Positions 9,387 to 19,408 are shown, counted from the first letter of the stretch. The stretch: 64,000 nucleotides of DNA from Gemmobacter sp. 24YEA27 (GCF_030052995.1 NZ_JASJPW010000001.1:2222001-2286000); one strand, 5' to 3'. Notes: generated by a model not told the origin, from the sequence alone. Numbers and translations: made by a program.

Positions 9387-9635
9387 TGCTGCGATTCCCC
9401 CCTCAAGCCTCTCCGTCTTTGTGTAGACGTCGCAAACCAGCCACCATGGTCGGTTTTCGACATGGCGACGACTTGCAGCGACAGCGGGCACAGGCCTGTC
9501 CGGCGCGCCGATCTCTGCGCGCCGCCGGCGCCACGCCCTCCTGGCCGCCACCCTGCCATGCCGCGCCCCGTGATGAAACCTTGTCATACCAGGGCCGCGC
9601 TATTACATTCGTCTCAACCACATATGGAGGGCGGT

Positions 9636-10768
9636 ATGACGCCCGAGCGTCCCCAAGGGGCGGACGCGGCACCAGTCAGGGTCGAGCCAGAGCAATCCGG
9701 CTCCCTCCCGGGTGTTTCGTCACCCGCGAAGGCCGGGGGTCAGCGCTTTATGCTGCGCTGGATCTTGGCACGAATTCGTGCCGCATGCTGATCGCCCAGC
9801 CATCGGGCGCGCAGTTTGCGGTGACGGACAGTTTTTCCAAAACCGTGCAGCTTGGCGCGGGGCTGGAAGCATCGGGGCGGCTCAGCCGGACCTCGATGGC
9901 GCGCACCATCCAGGCGCTGCGCATCTGTCAGAAAAAGATCGAAAAGCATGGCGTGACCAGAATGCGTCTGGTCGCGACCGAAGCCTGCAGGCGGGCGAGG
10001 AATGCCCGCGAGTTCATCCGTCAGGTGCGACGCGAAACCGGCATGAGCCTCGAGATCATCTCGGCCGAGGAAGAGGCGCGGCTGGCCGTCGTCTCCTGCG
10101 CGCCCTTGGTCAGTGCAAAGACCGAACAGCTGCTGGTGGTCGATATCGGCGGCGGATCGACGGAACTCGTCTGGATCGACCTCTCCGCAGTTCCGCCCGA
10201 GGACCGCGCCAAATCGATCATGCGGCTCAGGACCGGGTTCAACCAGACCTCCGATCTGCCCCAGGCGCGGGTGGTGGACTGGATTTCGGTCAAGCTTGGT
10301 GTGGCGACGCTGAAAGAACAATTCCAGGATGTCGAGGATGACGCCGCGCGTTTCGCGCTGATGTCCTGGTTTTTCGAGGAAAACCTCGCCTCTTTCAGCC
10401 CCTATCACGCGCAGTCAAAACGCGACGGTTTTCAGATCATCGGCACCTCGGGCACCGTAACCACGGTTGCGGCCTCCTGGCTGGGGCTTAAACGCTATGA
10501 CCGCGCCAAGGTTGACGGGCTCGAGATGACCTCGACCCAGATCGATGGCGTGATCCGCGACTATCTGGCGCTTGGCCCCGAGGGGCGCCGCTCTGACCCG
10601 CGGATCGGGCGTGACCGTCATACGCTGATCATGTCGGGGGCGGCGATTTTGCAGGCTCTGATGCGGATCTGGCCCACTGAACGGCTGTCGGTTGCGGATC
10701 GCGGTCTGCGCGAGGGCCTGCTATATGCCCAGATGAGCGCCGATGGCGTACTGGACGAGGCGCCGTGA
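9636..10768 (+). CDS. Ppx/GppA exopolyphosphatase-family phosphatase, frameshifted near the N-terminus
   Basis: Homology runs from ALYAALDLGTNSCRMLIAQP (phosphate-binding loop of the actin-like ATPase fold) through LVVDIGGGSTELVW and IGTSGTVTTVAAS to the C-terminus. The enzyme hydrolyses polyphosphate or pppGpp. No good start exists in that frame. ATG 9636, with GGAGG five bases upstream, opens a 5' reading frame rich in Pro, Ala and Glu that fits the family's variable N-terminus. The frames join as SPAKAGG-SALYAALD if one G is added to the G5 run at 9735-9739. A one-base deletion, probably artefactual, is inferred. It is upstream of rlmE on the same strand, a common pairing. Confidence 0.87.
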
Positions 10769-10794
10769 CGGCGCCGTAAGAGAAGGGCCACAGG

Positions 10795-11541
10795 ATGTCG
10801 AAACCGCCAGAGGGCAAGAACACGTCGGGCCGTGGTGCGCGCGATCTGCGCGTCAAGGTCAAGACCGCCAAGGGGCGCAAGCTTTCGTCAACGCTCTGGC
10901 TGGAGCGGCAGCTGAACGACCCCTATGTCGTCCGCGCCAAACGCGACGGCTTTCGCGGGCGGGCGGCCTATAAAATCATGGAGCTTGATGACCGCTACGG
11001 GTTTCTGAAGCCGGGTGCGCGGGTGGTTGACCTTGGCTGTGCACCGGGCGGCTGGTGCCAGGTCGCAGTGCCGCGCGTCAATTCGCTGGGCGAGAACCTG
11101 AAAAAACCGCAGGGCTATGTGCTGGGGGTCGATCTTCAGGAGGTGGAGCCGATCCCGGGGGCCGAAATCCACCAGCTCGATTTTCTTGAGGACGGCGCCG
11201 ATGACAAGGTCAAGGCCTGGCTGGGCGGGCGCGCCGATGTGGTGATGTCGGATATGGCGGCGGCGGCCTCGGGCCATAAGGGCACCGACCACCTGCGGAT
11301 CATTGCGCTGATCGAGGCGGCGCTGGCCTTCGCCTATGACGTGCTGGATGATGGCGGCACATTCGTTGCCAAAGTGCTGGCCGGCGGCGCCGAGAATCAG
11401 ATGCAGGCCGAGCTGAAGCGCAACTTCACCAAAGTCGCCAATGTGAAACCGCCTTCAAGCCGCAAGGATTCCTCGGAAAAATTCGTGATCGCCATGGGCT
11501 TTCGCGGCCGTAACCGCGAGCAGAGCCCGGGCGAGGAATGA
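10795..11541 (+). CDS. rlmE: 23S rRNA (uridine2552-2'-O)-methyltransferase
   Basis: A 248-residue RlmE/FtsJ enzyme that 2'-O-methylates U2552 in the A-loop of 23S rRNA late in 50S assembly. The SAM-binding motif [11 protein letters not shown] is near residue 78. The catalytic KDKE tetrad can be placed at Lys60, Asp153 (VMSDMAA), Lys193 (FVAKVL) and Glu228 (SSEKFV). The first 35 residues are a basic extension common in alphaproteobacteria. It starts 26 bp after the ppx/gppA-type gene and is probably cotranscribed with it. Confidence 0.96.
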   Translation: MSKPPEGKNTSGRGARDLRVKVKTAKGRKLSSTLWLERQLNDPYVVRAKRDGFRGRAAYKIMELDDRYGFLKPGARVVDLGCAPGGWCQVAVPRVNSLGENLKKPQGYVLGVDLQEVEPIPGAEIHQLDFLEDGADDKVKAWLGGRADVVMSDMAAAASGHKGTDHLRIIALIEAALAFAYDVLDDGGTFVAKVLAGGAENQMQAELKRNFTKVANVKPPSSRKDSSEKFVIAMGFRGRNREQSPGEE

Positions 11542-11950
11542 CCTGTCCGGTCGGCGTGCAAGAGCGAGGACCAGAAACCGGGCCGGAACTGCTGCGACCG
11601 TGAGGGCAGGTGACAGTCAGCGCGCGCGCGGGGCAGGGGCCGACTGCCGGAACCTGCCCCCGGCTCTCGCGGCTGATTACTGCGCGTGATGCCCCCTTTG
11701 GTCCGGCCGCTCCGGTAAAGCTGCGGCCCGCCGAACGCCGCCCCGTCGCTTTTCATCCATGCCTGAGGGACGAACATAGCCCGGATCCCAGGGTTGCGCC
11801 TCCAGGACCCTTGACGCCCGCCCCGCATTGACGCCATAAGCGCGGCAGCGGGCGAAGCGCCCCGGGTGTAACGGCCCGGAGCACAGACCGCGAAACGGTT
11901 CCCTCCGGCCGGATCCTGATCCTGCCGCTGCCATGCGGGTGCCGTGCGTT
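11542..11950. other. gap between rlmE and tRNA-Leu
   Basis: About 400 bp of GC-rich DNA with no convincing gene on either strand. The reading frames present are Arg/Pro/Gly-rich with no recognisable domains. The tRNA-Leu promoter should lie in its right end. Confidence 0.6.
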
Positions 11951-12034
11951 GCGGGTGTGGCGGAATGGTAGACGCGACAGACTCAAACTCTGTTTCCGCA
12001 AGGAGTGTCGGTTCGAGTCCGACCATCCGTACCA
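11951..12034 (+). tRNA. tRNA-Leu (CAA)
   Basis: Acceptor GCGGGTG pairs with CATCCGT, followed by discriminator A and an encoded CCA. The anticodon stem ACAGA/TCTGT encloses the loop CTCAAAC, giving anticodon CAA. A variable arm (TTCCGCAAGGAGT region) and the T-arm GTCGG-TTCGAGT-CCGAC are present, as expected for a class II leucine tRNA. A phage-type integrase gene starts about 145 bp downstream, so its 3' end was probably used as an integration site. Confidence 0.95.
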
Positions 12035-12179
12035 CTAATTTCCCGGCGCTTCCGGGAACCCAGTAAAATAAGGGAAATTTGTACCGATAAGGTGAGGAAT
12101 TTCTCCCCTTGGGTTGCCATTCCAGCAAGATTTGTCCTTCATGATACGCACAAATTACGCACGCGCGTAGAAGGTGCTC

Positions 12180-13181
12180 ATGGCAACATTCCGCAAGCTT
12201 CCGTCAGGCGCCATCAGGGCAGAGGTCTCTTGCAAAGGCAGGCGATCATCTAAGTCATTTCCGACGAAGCAGGCTGCGAAAGAATGGGCTGCGCGGCAAG
12301 AGTTCAGGATCACCGAGTCCGCAGAGGCGCCGGTCGATCATGGGACCTTCGGCGATGTTCTCAAGCGCTATGCGAATGAAGTGTCGCCATCCAGGCGCGG
12401 CGAGCGTTGGGAGATTCTTAAGATCAGAAATTTTCGGAGCGATCCGATCTCGTCATATAACATGGCAGACCTCACCCCAGAGGTCTTTGCTAAATGGCGG
12501 GACAAGAGGTTGTCCGAGGTGCAGCCAGCCACGGTCAGCCGCGAGATGCAGCTGATGTCTGCCGTCCTGAATTGTGCGCGAAAAGAATGGAGTATGTTAA
12601 CTGTCAACCCGCTCTCGGATGTCCGCAAGCCCAAGAAGCCTGAGCCTCGGAACCGCTTGCCATTACCGGACGATATGGAACGGATGGCTTATGCGGCCGG
12701 TGATGATCTCTCCACTGCGACCGCCCGAGCTTTTCATGCATTCAGGTTCGCGATCCAGACTGCGATGCGCGCGGGCGAGATTGTGGGCTTGACCTGGGAT
12801 AGGGTTGATCTGCAACGGCGCGTCGCAAGGCTTGATCGGACGAAAAACGGTCGATCGCGTGAGGTGCCGCTCTTTTCTGAGGCGGTGCGGCTGTTGCAGG
12901 CGTTGCCAAAGACAGATCAGGTATTCAATCTGACCAGTGCGCAAATTGATGCTTTATGGCGAAAAGTCCGCGACAAGTCGCAGGATGTGGGGCTGAAATT
13001 TCACGACAGTCGGCATGCCGCAATTACCGCGCTTTCGAAAAAGCTTGATGTCCTGGCGCTGGCCCGAATGGTTGGGCACAAAGACCTCCGCATGCTCCAA
13101 GTGTATTACAAAGAAACGGCGGAGGAGTTGGCAAAGCGCCTTGACCAGGTCATGTTGACAAATGGCGAAGCCAGAGCCTGA
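12180..13181 (+). CDS. phage/island tyrosine recombinase (integrase)
   Basis: A 333-residue tyrosine site-specific recombinase. The N-terminal arm/SAM-like core-binding half (to about residue 150) is followed by a catalytic domain with Arg197 (TAMRAGEIVGLTW), His275-x-x-Arg278 (FHDSRHAAIT), His300 (MVGHKDLRM) and nucleophile Tyr309 (VYYKETAEELAKRL). It reads away from tRNA-Leu, the usual layout of an element integrated at a tRNA 3' end. ATG 12180 is used with AAGG upstream. The last nine residues (MLTNGEARA) are encoded by the left end of an inserted IS element, so the native C-terminus is clipped just after the catalytic core. It may still be active, but no partner att site was found. Confidence 0.9.
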   Translation: MATFRKLPSGAIRAEVSCKGRRSSKSFPTKQAAKEWAARQEFRITESAEAPVDHGTFGDVLKRYANEVSPSRRGERWEILKIRNFRSDPISSYNMADLTPEVFAKWRDKRLSEVQPATVSREMQLMSAVLNCARKEWSMLTVNPLSDVRKPKKPEPRNRLPLPDDMERMAYAAGDDLSTATARAFHAFRFAIQTAMRAGEIVGLTWDRVDLQRRVARLDRTKNGRSREVPLFSEAVRLLQALPKTDQVFNLTSAQIDALWRKVRDKSQDVGLKFHDSRHAAITALSKKLDVLALARMVGHKDLRMLQVYYKETAEELAKRLDQVMLTNGEARA

Positions 13182-13935
13182 TGCAGGCGATGTCGATGAA
13201 GCCGAGGAAACTGTCTGCGGTTTTGTCGTAGCGGGTTGCCAGGCGGCGACTGTTCTTGAGTTTGTTGAAACACCGTTCGACCATATTGCGCAGTGTGTAG
13301 ATGGCCATGTCGACGGCCTTGCGCACTTTTCGGTTCTTTCGCATCGGGATCATTGGCAGGGCGTTGCGGCTCTCGATATCTTCCCGAATTTTACCAGAGG
13401 CGTGGCCCCTGTCTGCGACCAGGACGGCTGGCTGCGGCAGGTTGGCGGCCATCACCCGATCATAGCCCGTGTAGTCTTAATCCTGCCCGGGCGTGATCTA
13501 GGTCCTCATCGGGAGGCCAGCACCGTTGACGAAGGACGATGGATCCTGGTCGAGAACCCACCTCTTGAACGGCCAGGAGCCTCTTGTCAGCAGTGCCCCT
13601 TTTGCGCCGGCCGCATTGTGGTGGGCCCTGATCACGGTGCTGTCGATCATCTGGAGCTTGTCGGGCGCGATCCCAGCGTGGTTCAGCGCATCCAGGATGT
13701 CCTCCCACAGCCCGGCGAGCGTCCAGCGCCGGAACTGCCGGCAGACAGATGACCACTTGCCAAACTCCTCTGGCAGGTCCCGCCAGGGCGCACCGGTCCG
13801 CGCGACCCAGAAAATGCCATCCAGAACAAGTCGATGGTCCCCAGGCTTGCGCCCGTTCGGATGCCGGACGGCTCGGATGAAGCCCTCAAAGAATGCCCAT
13901 TCGTCATCGCACATCAGGTTGCGTGCCAGGCTCAT
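13150..13935 (-). pseudogene. IS5-family transposase, broken by nonsense codons and frameshifts
   Basis: From the N-terminus, DDEWAFFEGFIRAVRHPNG, GIFWVARTGAPWRDLPEEFG and the first catalytic Asp in QMIDSTVIRAHH are intact. The RGGFSTRIH segment is displaced into another frame by small indels. The frame returns at VNGAGLPMRT, then TAG (13498-13500), ITPGQD, TAA (13477-13479) and DYTGYDRVMAANLP. After that the sequence continues to the C-terminal DDE glutamate region (NMVERCFNKLKNSRRLATRY). Two in-frame stops plus at least two frameshifts mean no functional transposase. Unlike the single-base breaks in core genes here, this is genuine decay. Confidence 0.88.
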
Positions 13936-13997
13936 CTCCCACGTAGAGATGATCTTGAAACACAGCCGACCGCGCAGGGAAATCCTTTTTGTTAACA
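13153..13997 (-). mobile_element. decayed IS5-family insertion sequence
   Basis: The element is about 845 bp, bounded by imperfect inverted repeats: TGTTGACAAA at the left edge and, inverted, TGTTAACAAA at the right. It encodes one DDE transposase on the minus strand that is no longer intact. The left end lies inside the last codons of the integrase gene. No clear target-site duplication is visible. Boundaries are inferred from the repeats and may be off by a few bases. Confidence 0.75.
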
Positions 13998-14277
13998 CAG
14001 CCTACGACAGCGCGGGTGGTTTTCTGCGCGACAGAGATCTGCGAGTTCACCATGTGAGACTTGCCGTTTCGCAGACGTGATCCGCTCGTCCGCCGGATCT
14101 CAACGAAAACGCCAGGCCGGAACTTTCATGATTGTCCGGCTTCCGGCAGGGATCACTGCAGCCGAGAGTACCCCGGCGCATTTCACCCGATGCCTGGCTC
14201 AACATGAAATTCTGCGCCTTACTCCGATGCTCAAGACATCCAATTCGGGAAAAGGAATCGCATCGCGGAGGCAGCTC

Positions 14278-15009
14278 TCAGTAGCTGCGGATCAGCCCGA
14301 CCAGCCGCCCCTGAACCCGGACCAGGTGATCCGGGATAACCCGGGTTTCATAGGCTGGATTGGCAGCCTCCAGCGCGATCATATTGCCGCGGCGGCGATA
14401 GCGTTTCAGGGTCGCTTCCTGGTCCTCGACCAATGCCACCACGATATCGCCATTATCGGCGGTTCCCTGTTCGCGGATCACCACGATATCGCCATCGTTG
14501 ATCCCGGCCTCGACCATGGAATCGCCTTTGACTTCAAGCGCATAGTGATTGCCGCGCCCCGAAAGCATCGACCCCGGAACCGCGATGTGATGCGAGACCT
14601 CGGCAATAGCCTCGATCGGCACACCGGCAGCGATCCGGCCCATGACCGGCAGTTCCAGCGCATGAACCGCTGAAACCGGCAGCGCATTTGCGGGCTGGGC
14701 GACGCGGTCGCCGTCGATCACGCGGGGCGAGAAGCCAGGCGCTGTGGCGGTGACATCCCCTGCAGGCGCGGATGCGGCAGAACGTTTCTCAAGCGCTTCG
14801 GGGAGGCGGATGATCTCCAGGGCACGTGCGCGATGCGCGAGCCGGCGGATGAAGCCGCGTTCCTCAAGCGCCGTGATCAGCCGGTGGATCCCCGATTTCG
14901 ACCGCAGATCCAGCGCCTCCTTCATCTCGTCAAAGGAGGGCGGGACGCCATCGCGGTCCAGCCGGTCCCGGATGAAATTCAGAAGCTCGAGCTGTTTGCG
15001 CGTCAGCAT
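14278..15009 (-). CDS. lexA: LexA repressor (SOS regulator)
   Basis: A 243-residue LexA. The N-terminal winged helix begins [18 protein letters not shown] and includes [20 protein letters not shown]. The self-cleavage site Ala128-Gly129 is in [11 protein letters not shown]. The S24 dyad is Ser164 (KGDSMVEAG) and Lys202 (EATLKRY). ATG 15009 matches the family start; the ATG at 15069 would add 20 unrelated residues. A perfect alphaproteobacterial SOS box lies 82 bp upstream, consistent with autorepression. It is followed downstream by the integrase/IS remnant. Confidence 0.97.
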   Translation of the reverse strand: MLTRKQLELLNFIRDRLDRDGVPPSFDEMKEALDLRSKSGIHRLITALEERGFIRRLAHRARALEIIRLPEALEKRSAASAPAGDVTATAPGFSPRVIDGDRVAQPANALPVSAVHALELPVMGRIAAGVPIEAIAEVSHHIAVPGSMLSGRGNHYALEVKGDSMVEAGINDGDIVVIREQGTADNGDIVVALVEDQEATLKRYRRRGNMIALEAANPAYETRVIPDHLVRVQGRLVGLIRSY

Positions 15010-15090
15010 ATCTTTCTCCGCCAGAGATCCGGGTTGCCCTGAATGACTGCGACGTATGTCACGACACATATCACGAGGCGTTGATGTAAT

Positions 15091-15105
15091 GTTCTGACGA
15101 TGTTC
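15091..15105 (-). promoter_or_regulatory. SOS box (LexA operator) upstream of lexA
   Basis: GTTCTGACGATGTTC is an exact GTTC-N7-GTTC, the LexA operator of alphaproteobacteria. It lies between moeA and lexA, 82 bp before the lexA start codon. Confidence 0.9.
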
Positions 15106-15180
15106 TCTGTTTGTGTCAAGCCCCGTGCCGGTTTGAGCCGGTACCGCAATCGTGGATTGTGACGGCTTTATCGCAGCCGC

Positions 15181-16407
15181 TCAGATCGGGATATAGCGGA
15201 CGGGGTCGCCTGCATGACGCGCGCCGTCGCCGACCGGGCGCAGTAAAAGCGCGTTCGAGGCGCTCAGCACGGTCAGCAGCGCGCTGTCCTGGCGGTCAAA
15301 GGCGGTGATCCTGCCGTCCTCGACACGGGCGCGCATGTAATGCGCGCGCGGGCCATTGGCGGGCAGGTCCTGAGCGAGTTCGGCCGTCAGGAAATGCGGT
15401 CCCGGCGCGGGGTCGCCCTGCATATGGCGCAAAAGTGGGCGGAGGAACAGTTCGGCGCAGATCAGCGCCGAGACCGGGTTGCCCGGCAGCCCCAGCATCG
15501 CCGCGCCGAACAGCCGCCCCGCCATCAGCGGTTTGCCGGGACGCAGCGCGATCTTCCAGAACCCCGCCTCCATCCCGAGGCTTTTGGCCACCGGGGCCAC
15601 CAGGTCGTGATCACCCACTGACGCACCGCCCGAAGTCACGATCACATCTGCATCCTGCGCGAGGGTGAAGACCGCGCTCAGATCGGCTTCGGTGTCGCGT
15701 GCGATGGGAAGGAAACGGGCAACTGCGCCTTCCTCTTCGGCTATCGCTTTGATCGCAAATGAATTTGAGGCGATGATCTGATCGGGGCGGGGGGTGTCTC
15801 CGGGCATGACCAGCTCGTCTCCGGTCGAGATCACCGCGACGACCGGGCGGCGTCGCAGCGAGACGCTGGCGACATTCATCGAGGCGATCAGTGCCAGGTC
15901 GGCGGCGCGCAGCCGGCGCGGGCCGATCTCGGATCCGATGCGGAAATCCTGACCGCGCGGGCGGATATTGGCGCCTGAATCGCGGTCGGTGATGGTGATG
16001 CGGTCGCCTTCGCGGCGTGTATTTTCCTGGATCACCACGCGCGAGGCGCCGTCCGGGACCGGGGCGCCGGTGAAGATCCGCACCGCCTGGCCCTCGCCGA
16101 TCACGTCGGTAAAGGCATGACCTGCGCCTGCTTCACCGATCACGCGAAAGCTCTCGCCGGGGGCGGGCGTTCCGGCCAGCGCATAACCATCCATTGCCGA
16201 AGCATCAAAGGGTGGCTGGTCGCGACTTGCGATCACCGGGGCGGCAAGCCAGCGGCCGGCGGCGTCGCGGAGCGGCACCTCTTCGGTCTCCAGTTCTGGC
16301 GCAAGGGCAAAGAGCCGCGCCATAGCCTCATCAACCGGGATCAGGGGGCCGGGGTTTTTCGGGCCGGGGCCCGTATCGGTGGGGCCAGTATTGGTGGGGC
16401 CGTTCAT
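15181..16407 (-). CDS. moeA: molybdopterin molybdenumtransferase
   Basis: A 408-residue MoeA, which inserts molybdate into adenylylated molybdopterin. Domain blocks in order: [79 protein letters not shown] and [12 protein letters not shown]. The first 20 residues are a Gly/Pro/Thr repeat-like leader ([15 protein letters not shown]) and probably unstructured. Its ATG overlaps the moaC stop, so the two are coupled. It belongs to the trp-moa-lexA block. Confidence 0.96.
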   Translation of the reverse strand: MNGPTNTGPTDTGPGPKNPGPLIPVDEAMARLFALAPELETEEVPLRDAAGRWLAAPVIASRDQPPFDASAMDGYALAGTPAPGESFRVIGEAGAGHAFTDVIGEGQAVRIFTGAPVPDGASRVVIQENTRREGDRITITDRDSGANIRPRGQDFRIGSEIGPRRLRAADLALIASMNVASVSLRRRPVVAVISTGDELVMPGDTPRPDQIIASNSFAIKAIAEEEGAVARFLPIARDTEADLSAVFTLAQDADVIVTSGGASVGDHDLVAPVAKSLGMEAGFWKIALRPGKPLMAGRLFGAAMLGLPGNPVSALICAELFLRPLLRHMQGDPAPGPHFLTAELAQDLPANGPRAHYMRARVEDGRITAFDRQDSALLTVLSASNALLLRPVGDGARHAGDPVRYIPI

Positions 16408-16922
16408 AACCCGGCCTCGAAACTGCCGGATTTGCCGCCTTCTTTGCGCAAAAGCCGGATGCCTTCGATCCGCATTCCCTTTTCCGCCGCCTTGAGCATG
16501 TCATAGACCGTCAGCGCCGCGACAGAAACGGCGGTCAGTGCCTCCATCTCGACGCCGGTCTGGCCGGTGGTGCGGACGGTCGCGGTGATATGGACGCCGC
16601 CCTGGCCTCTATCCGGGGTCAGCTCCAGCGCGACTTTGGTCACCGGCAGCGGGTGGCAGAGCGGGATCAGATCGGCGGTGCGTTTCGCCCCCATGATCCC
16701 GGCAAGCCGCGCCGTTCCCAGCACATCCCCCTTGGCCGCGCGGCCTTCGGTCACCAGGGCCAGCGTCGCGGGTTCCATCATCACCCAGCCCTCGGCCAGA
16801 GCAAGGCGCGAGGTCACGGGCTTGTCGGAGACATCGACCATATGGGCATGACCCTGATCGTCGAAATGACTGAGCGGCGAGGGGGCGGCGGTGGGCGTTT
16901 CAGCGGGCGTTCGCGGGGTCAT
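16404..16922 (-). CDS. moaC: cyclic pyranopterin monophosphate synthase
   Basis: A 172-residue MoaC, the second step of molybdenum-cofactor synthesis, converting 3',8-cyclo-GTP to cPMP. The motifs are [25 protein letters not shown] and the catalytic block [20 protein letters not shown] followed by LKAAEKGM. The first 18 residues are a Pro/Ala/Thr-rich extension. GAGAGG lies upstream of the chosen ATG. It is eight bases downstream of trpC and overlaps moeA by four. Confidence 0.96.
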   Translation of the reverse strand: MTPRTPAETPTAAPSPLSHFDDQGHAHMVDVSDKPVTSRLALAEGWVMMEPATLALVTEGRAAKGDVLGTARLAGIMGAKRTADLIPLCHPLPVTKVALELTPDRGQGGVHITATVRTTGQTGVEMEALTAVSVAALTVYDMLKAAEKGMRIEGIRLLRKEGGKSGSFEAGL

Positions 16923-16930
16923 GGCGCCTC

Positions 16931-17752
16931 TCAGAGCGGCATTCCGCCCTGGGCGGTCAGCGGGCGGGAAAGAATTTCGCGGGTGGCGGCGGCAACATCG
17001 TCCTGGCGCATCAGGCTCTCGCCGATCAGGAAGCAGCGCGCACCGTAACGGGCGAGATCGGCGAGATCTTCGGGCGTGTGGAGCCCGGATTCCGCGACGA
17101 TAAGCCGATCCTCCGGCACCCGGCGCGCAAGGCGGCGGGTGGTGTCGAGAGTGACCTCGAAAGTGTGGAGATTGCGGTTATTGATGCCGATCAGCGGTGA
17201 TTTCAGATGCTGGGCGCGTTCAAGCTCTTCCTCGTCATGCACCTCGATCAGCACATCCATCTTCCACTCAAAAGCGGCCGCTTCCAGCTCCATCGCCTGG
17301 TCATTCGACAAAGACGCCATGATCAGCAGGATGCAATCGGCCTTGAGTGCACGGGATTCAGCAATCTGCCAGGGGTCATAGATGAACTCCTTGCGCAGGC
17401 AGGGCAGTTTCACTGCATCATGCGCCTGCGTGAGGAAGTCGTCATCGCCCTGGAAAGACGGCGTGTCGGTCAGCACGGAAAGGCAGGTGGCGCCACCCTC
17501 TTCATAGGCGCGGGCAAGGGCGGGCGGGTCGAAATCGGCGCGGATCAGGCCCTTTGACGGGCTGGCCTTCTTGATTTCGGCAATCAGCCCGTAGCCGCCA
17601 CTGGCCGCCGATTGCAGCGCCGCCGCAAAGCCACGCGGGGCCGGAGCCTGGCGGGCGCTGTCCTCGACTTCGCTTTGGGAGCGCAGCGCTTTGCGGGCCG
17701 CGATCTCTTCGAGCTTATAGGCCCTGATGCGATCGAGAACGGTCTTGGACAT
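16931..17752 (-). CDS. trpC: indole-3-glycerol phosphate synthase
   Basis: A 273-residue TIM-barrel enzyme of tryptophan synthesis, not fused to TrpF. The N-terminal helix is [20 protein letters not shown]. Catalytic blocks are [45 protein letters not shown] and IVAESGL. ATG 17752 matches the family start. The conserved trpG-trpD-trpC order is broken here by ung and an unassigned 0.8-kb stretch. Confidence 0.96.
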   Translation of the reverse strand: MSKTVLDRIRAYKLEEIAARKALRSQSEVEDSARQAPAPRGFAAALQSAASGGYGLIAEIKKASPSKGLIRADFDPPALARAYEEGGATCLSVLTDTPSFQGDDDFLTQAHDAVKLPCLRKEFIYDPWQIAESRALKADCILLIMASLSNDQAMELEAAAFEWKMDVLIEVHDEEELERAQHLKSPLIGINNRNLHTFEVTLDTTRRLARRVPEDRLIVAESGLHTPEDLADLARYGARCFLIGESLMRQDDVAAATREILSRPLTAQGGMPL

Positions 17753-17783
17753 GGGGCAGTCTCCGTCTTGGCAGTGCGGTTTG

Positions 17784-17850
17784 CCCCGGCGGCAGCGCCG
17801 GGGTTTCACACCCCCGGACCCCCGTGGAGTATTTCCATCAAGAGGAAGAG
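17784..17850. repeat. hairpin plus intergenic GTATTT/AAGAGGAAG motif between trpC and ung
   Basis: A perfect eight-pair stem, CCCCGGCG and CGCCGGGG, with a GCAG loop is at 17784-17803. It is followed by CCCCCGGACCCCCGTGGAG and then TATTTCCATCAAGAGGAAG. The second part is a recurring intergenic motif: similar copies lie at 24939-24965, 58278-58316 and, more weakly, 33240-33280. No T-run follows, so it is not a classical terminator. Confidence 0.65.
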
Positions 17851-17896
17851 GCGCTCGTTTCCTGTTCTAACCGGCTGACCGGCTGAAGGAAAGGCT

Positions 17897-18580
17897 TCAG
17901 GCGGACCAGTCGATGATGGGGTCACCCCGGGCGGCCAGCCAGGCATTGGTCTGGCTGAAGGGGCGTGAGCCAAAGAAGCCGCGATAGGCCGAGAGGGGGG
18001 AGGGATGTGCGGATTCGAGGAAGAGGTGATTTTCCCGGGGGAGGCGGGCGCAGAGTTTTTGCGCGGGACCGCCCCAGAGGAGGAAGGCGCGGGGGCCGTC
18101 CTGTGCGGTGGCACTGAGGATCTGGGTCGTGAGGGTGTTCCAGCCCCAGGTCTTATGGCCAAAAGCCTGGCCCACCGGCACGGTGAGGGTGGTGTTGAGG
18201 AGGAGGACGCCCTGTGCGGCCCAGGCGCTGAGGTCTCCGTCGGCTTTGATCTGACCCGTGTCGGAGGCGAGTTCGGTCAGGATGTTTTTCAGCGAGTCGC
18301 GCGGGGGCGCGCCGGGGGGGAAGGAGAAGGCGAGACCCCGGGCGCGGCCTGGCGTGTGATAGGGGTCCTGGCCGAGGATGATGACGCGCACCTTCTCGCG
18401 CGGGGTCAGGGTGAGCGCGCGGAAGATGTTTTGCGCTTCGGGTTGCCAGCCGGGAGAGGCCGCGAGACGGGTCCAGAGCGCGGGCCAGTCGGTCTGGAAG
18501 AAGGGAAGCGAGGCCCAGGATTCCGGGATTTCGGGGGAGGCGGGGATTTCGGAGCAGGCGGCGATTTCGGGCGGGATCAT
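17897..18580 (-). CDS. ung: uracil-DNA glycosylase
   Basis: A 227-residue family-1 UDG that removes uracil from DNA in base-excision repair. Residues 70-75 are the water-activating motif GQDPYH (catalytic Asp72). The minor-groove loop HPSPLSAYRGFFG contains the catalytic His. The uracil-recognition block LLLNTTLTV is present. The first 20 residues are a Pro/Glu/Ile repeat-like leader. It stands inside the trp block, between trpC and trpD, which is unusual for the order. Confidence 0.96.
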   Translation of the reverse strand: MIPPEIAACSEIPASPEIPESWASLPFFQTDWPALWTRLAASPGWQPEAQNIFRALTLTPREKVRVIILGQDPYHTPGRARGLAFSFPPGAPPRDSLKNILTELASDTGQIKADGDLSAWAAQGVLLLNTTLTVPVGQAFGHKTWGWNTLTTQILSATAQDGPRAFLLWGGPAQKLCARLPRENHLFLESAHPSPLSAYRGFFGSRPFSQTNAWLAARGDPIIDWSA

Positions 18581-18586
18581 CTCGGG

Positions 18587-19396
18587 TTACCTCGATGCCT
18601 GGGCGACGCCCGGCCGGTCGGTCGGCGCGGGCTGACGCTGTTCCAGGACTTGCGTTGCATGTAGTGAAGCGGCGGGCGCCGGGAAACCCGCATGGGCCGG
18701 TTTGTCTGGCGGAAAAGTGGATGGTCCCTGACCATTAACTCCGGTCAGGGGTGGTGCATTTCGGGCGGCCATGATGCGGAGGTGAGCTTTCGCATCCTCC
18801 CCGGCAGGCCCGGGGGCAGGGGCAGGCGCTGCCTGCGGCATTTTTCGCGGCGGCAGCTTTATCAGGAACTCACCGGGCAGGCGCCGCCAGCCCGGGCCAC
18901 TTTTGAAAGACGTCAGATGCAGACCGGGTCGGCCGGTCTCACCTGGCACCCGATGGTTCAGAAGCGGGCTTTCCCCGGGCACCGAATCTGTCGGATTGCC
19001 GTTGCGGGGGGCGCTGCCAGGAATGGTGCGAAGCCCCTCCCGCAAGGAGACGATGGTGGGAACAGTCGGGAGATCCTCACCAGTCGCAGGGGGCCGGGCC
19101 GGGCCGCAGGAATGGTCTTCCCCGGGGTTGGGGCTCCGTTCGGGGAAAGCGCCGCGCAGTCCTTCGGGCGGGGGCAGGTCCAATGCGCGAAAAATCAGCG
19201 TGGGAACAGGGGGCAGGCCGCGGCCCGATCCGGTTTCCGCAAAGGCTGCCGCATGGCTAGAATGCCGGGCCCGGTCATGATCTGCGTCGGACTGCCGCAA
19301 AAAGCGCTGGTCCGGCCAACTGCTTTTGCCGGACGTGCGTGCAAGAGGGGGCTGGAGGCACTCCGCCTCCTTCCTGTGGTCTGCGGTCAGAGGCAC
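18587..19396 (-). CDS. doubtful 269-residue reading frame, no recognisable domain
   Basis: An open minus-strand frame fills the space between trpD (stop at 19409) and ung (start at 18580). It begins with GTG, 12 bp after trpD. The product is Pro/Arg/Gly/Ala-rich, with no predicted domain, signal peptide or membrane segment, and the opposite strand is also open over most of it. The only support is the absence of stops and the close fit between neighbours. High GC alone can give such frames. It could be non-coding or a decayed insertion within the trp block. Confidence 0.2.
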   Translation of the reverse strand: MPLTADHRKEAECLQPPLARTSGKSSWPDQRFLRQSDADHDRARHSSHAAAFAETGSGRGLPPVPTLIFRALDLPPPEGLRGAFPERSPNPGEDHSCGPARPPATGEDLPTVPTIVSLREGLRTIPGSAPRNGNPTDSVPGESPLLNHRVPGETGRPGLHLTSFKSGPGWRRLPGEFLIKLPPRKMPQAAPAPAPGPAGEDAKAHLRIMAARNAPPLTGVNGQGPSTFPPDKPAHAGFPAPAASLHATQVLEQRQPAPTDRPGVAQASR

Positions 19397-19408
19397 GCCG
19401 GAACGCCC

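Noticed and set aside
9387..9635. Possible SAM or cobalamin riboswitch upstream of the one-carbon operon
   Set aside because: The region was read for conserved cores of SAM-II, SAH and cobalamin switches and none was evident by eye. A covariance search would settle it.
14000..14277. att copy of the tRNA-Leu 3' end near lexA
   Set aside because: No match to the T-arm/acceptor sequence GTTCGAGTCCGACC was found between the IS and lexA.
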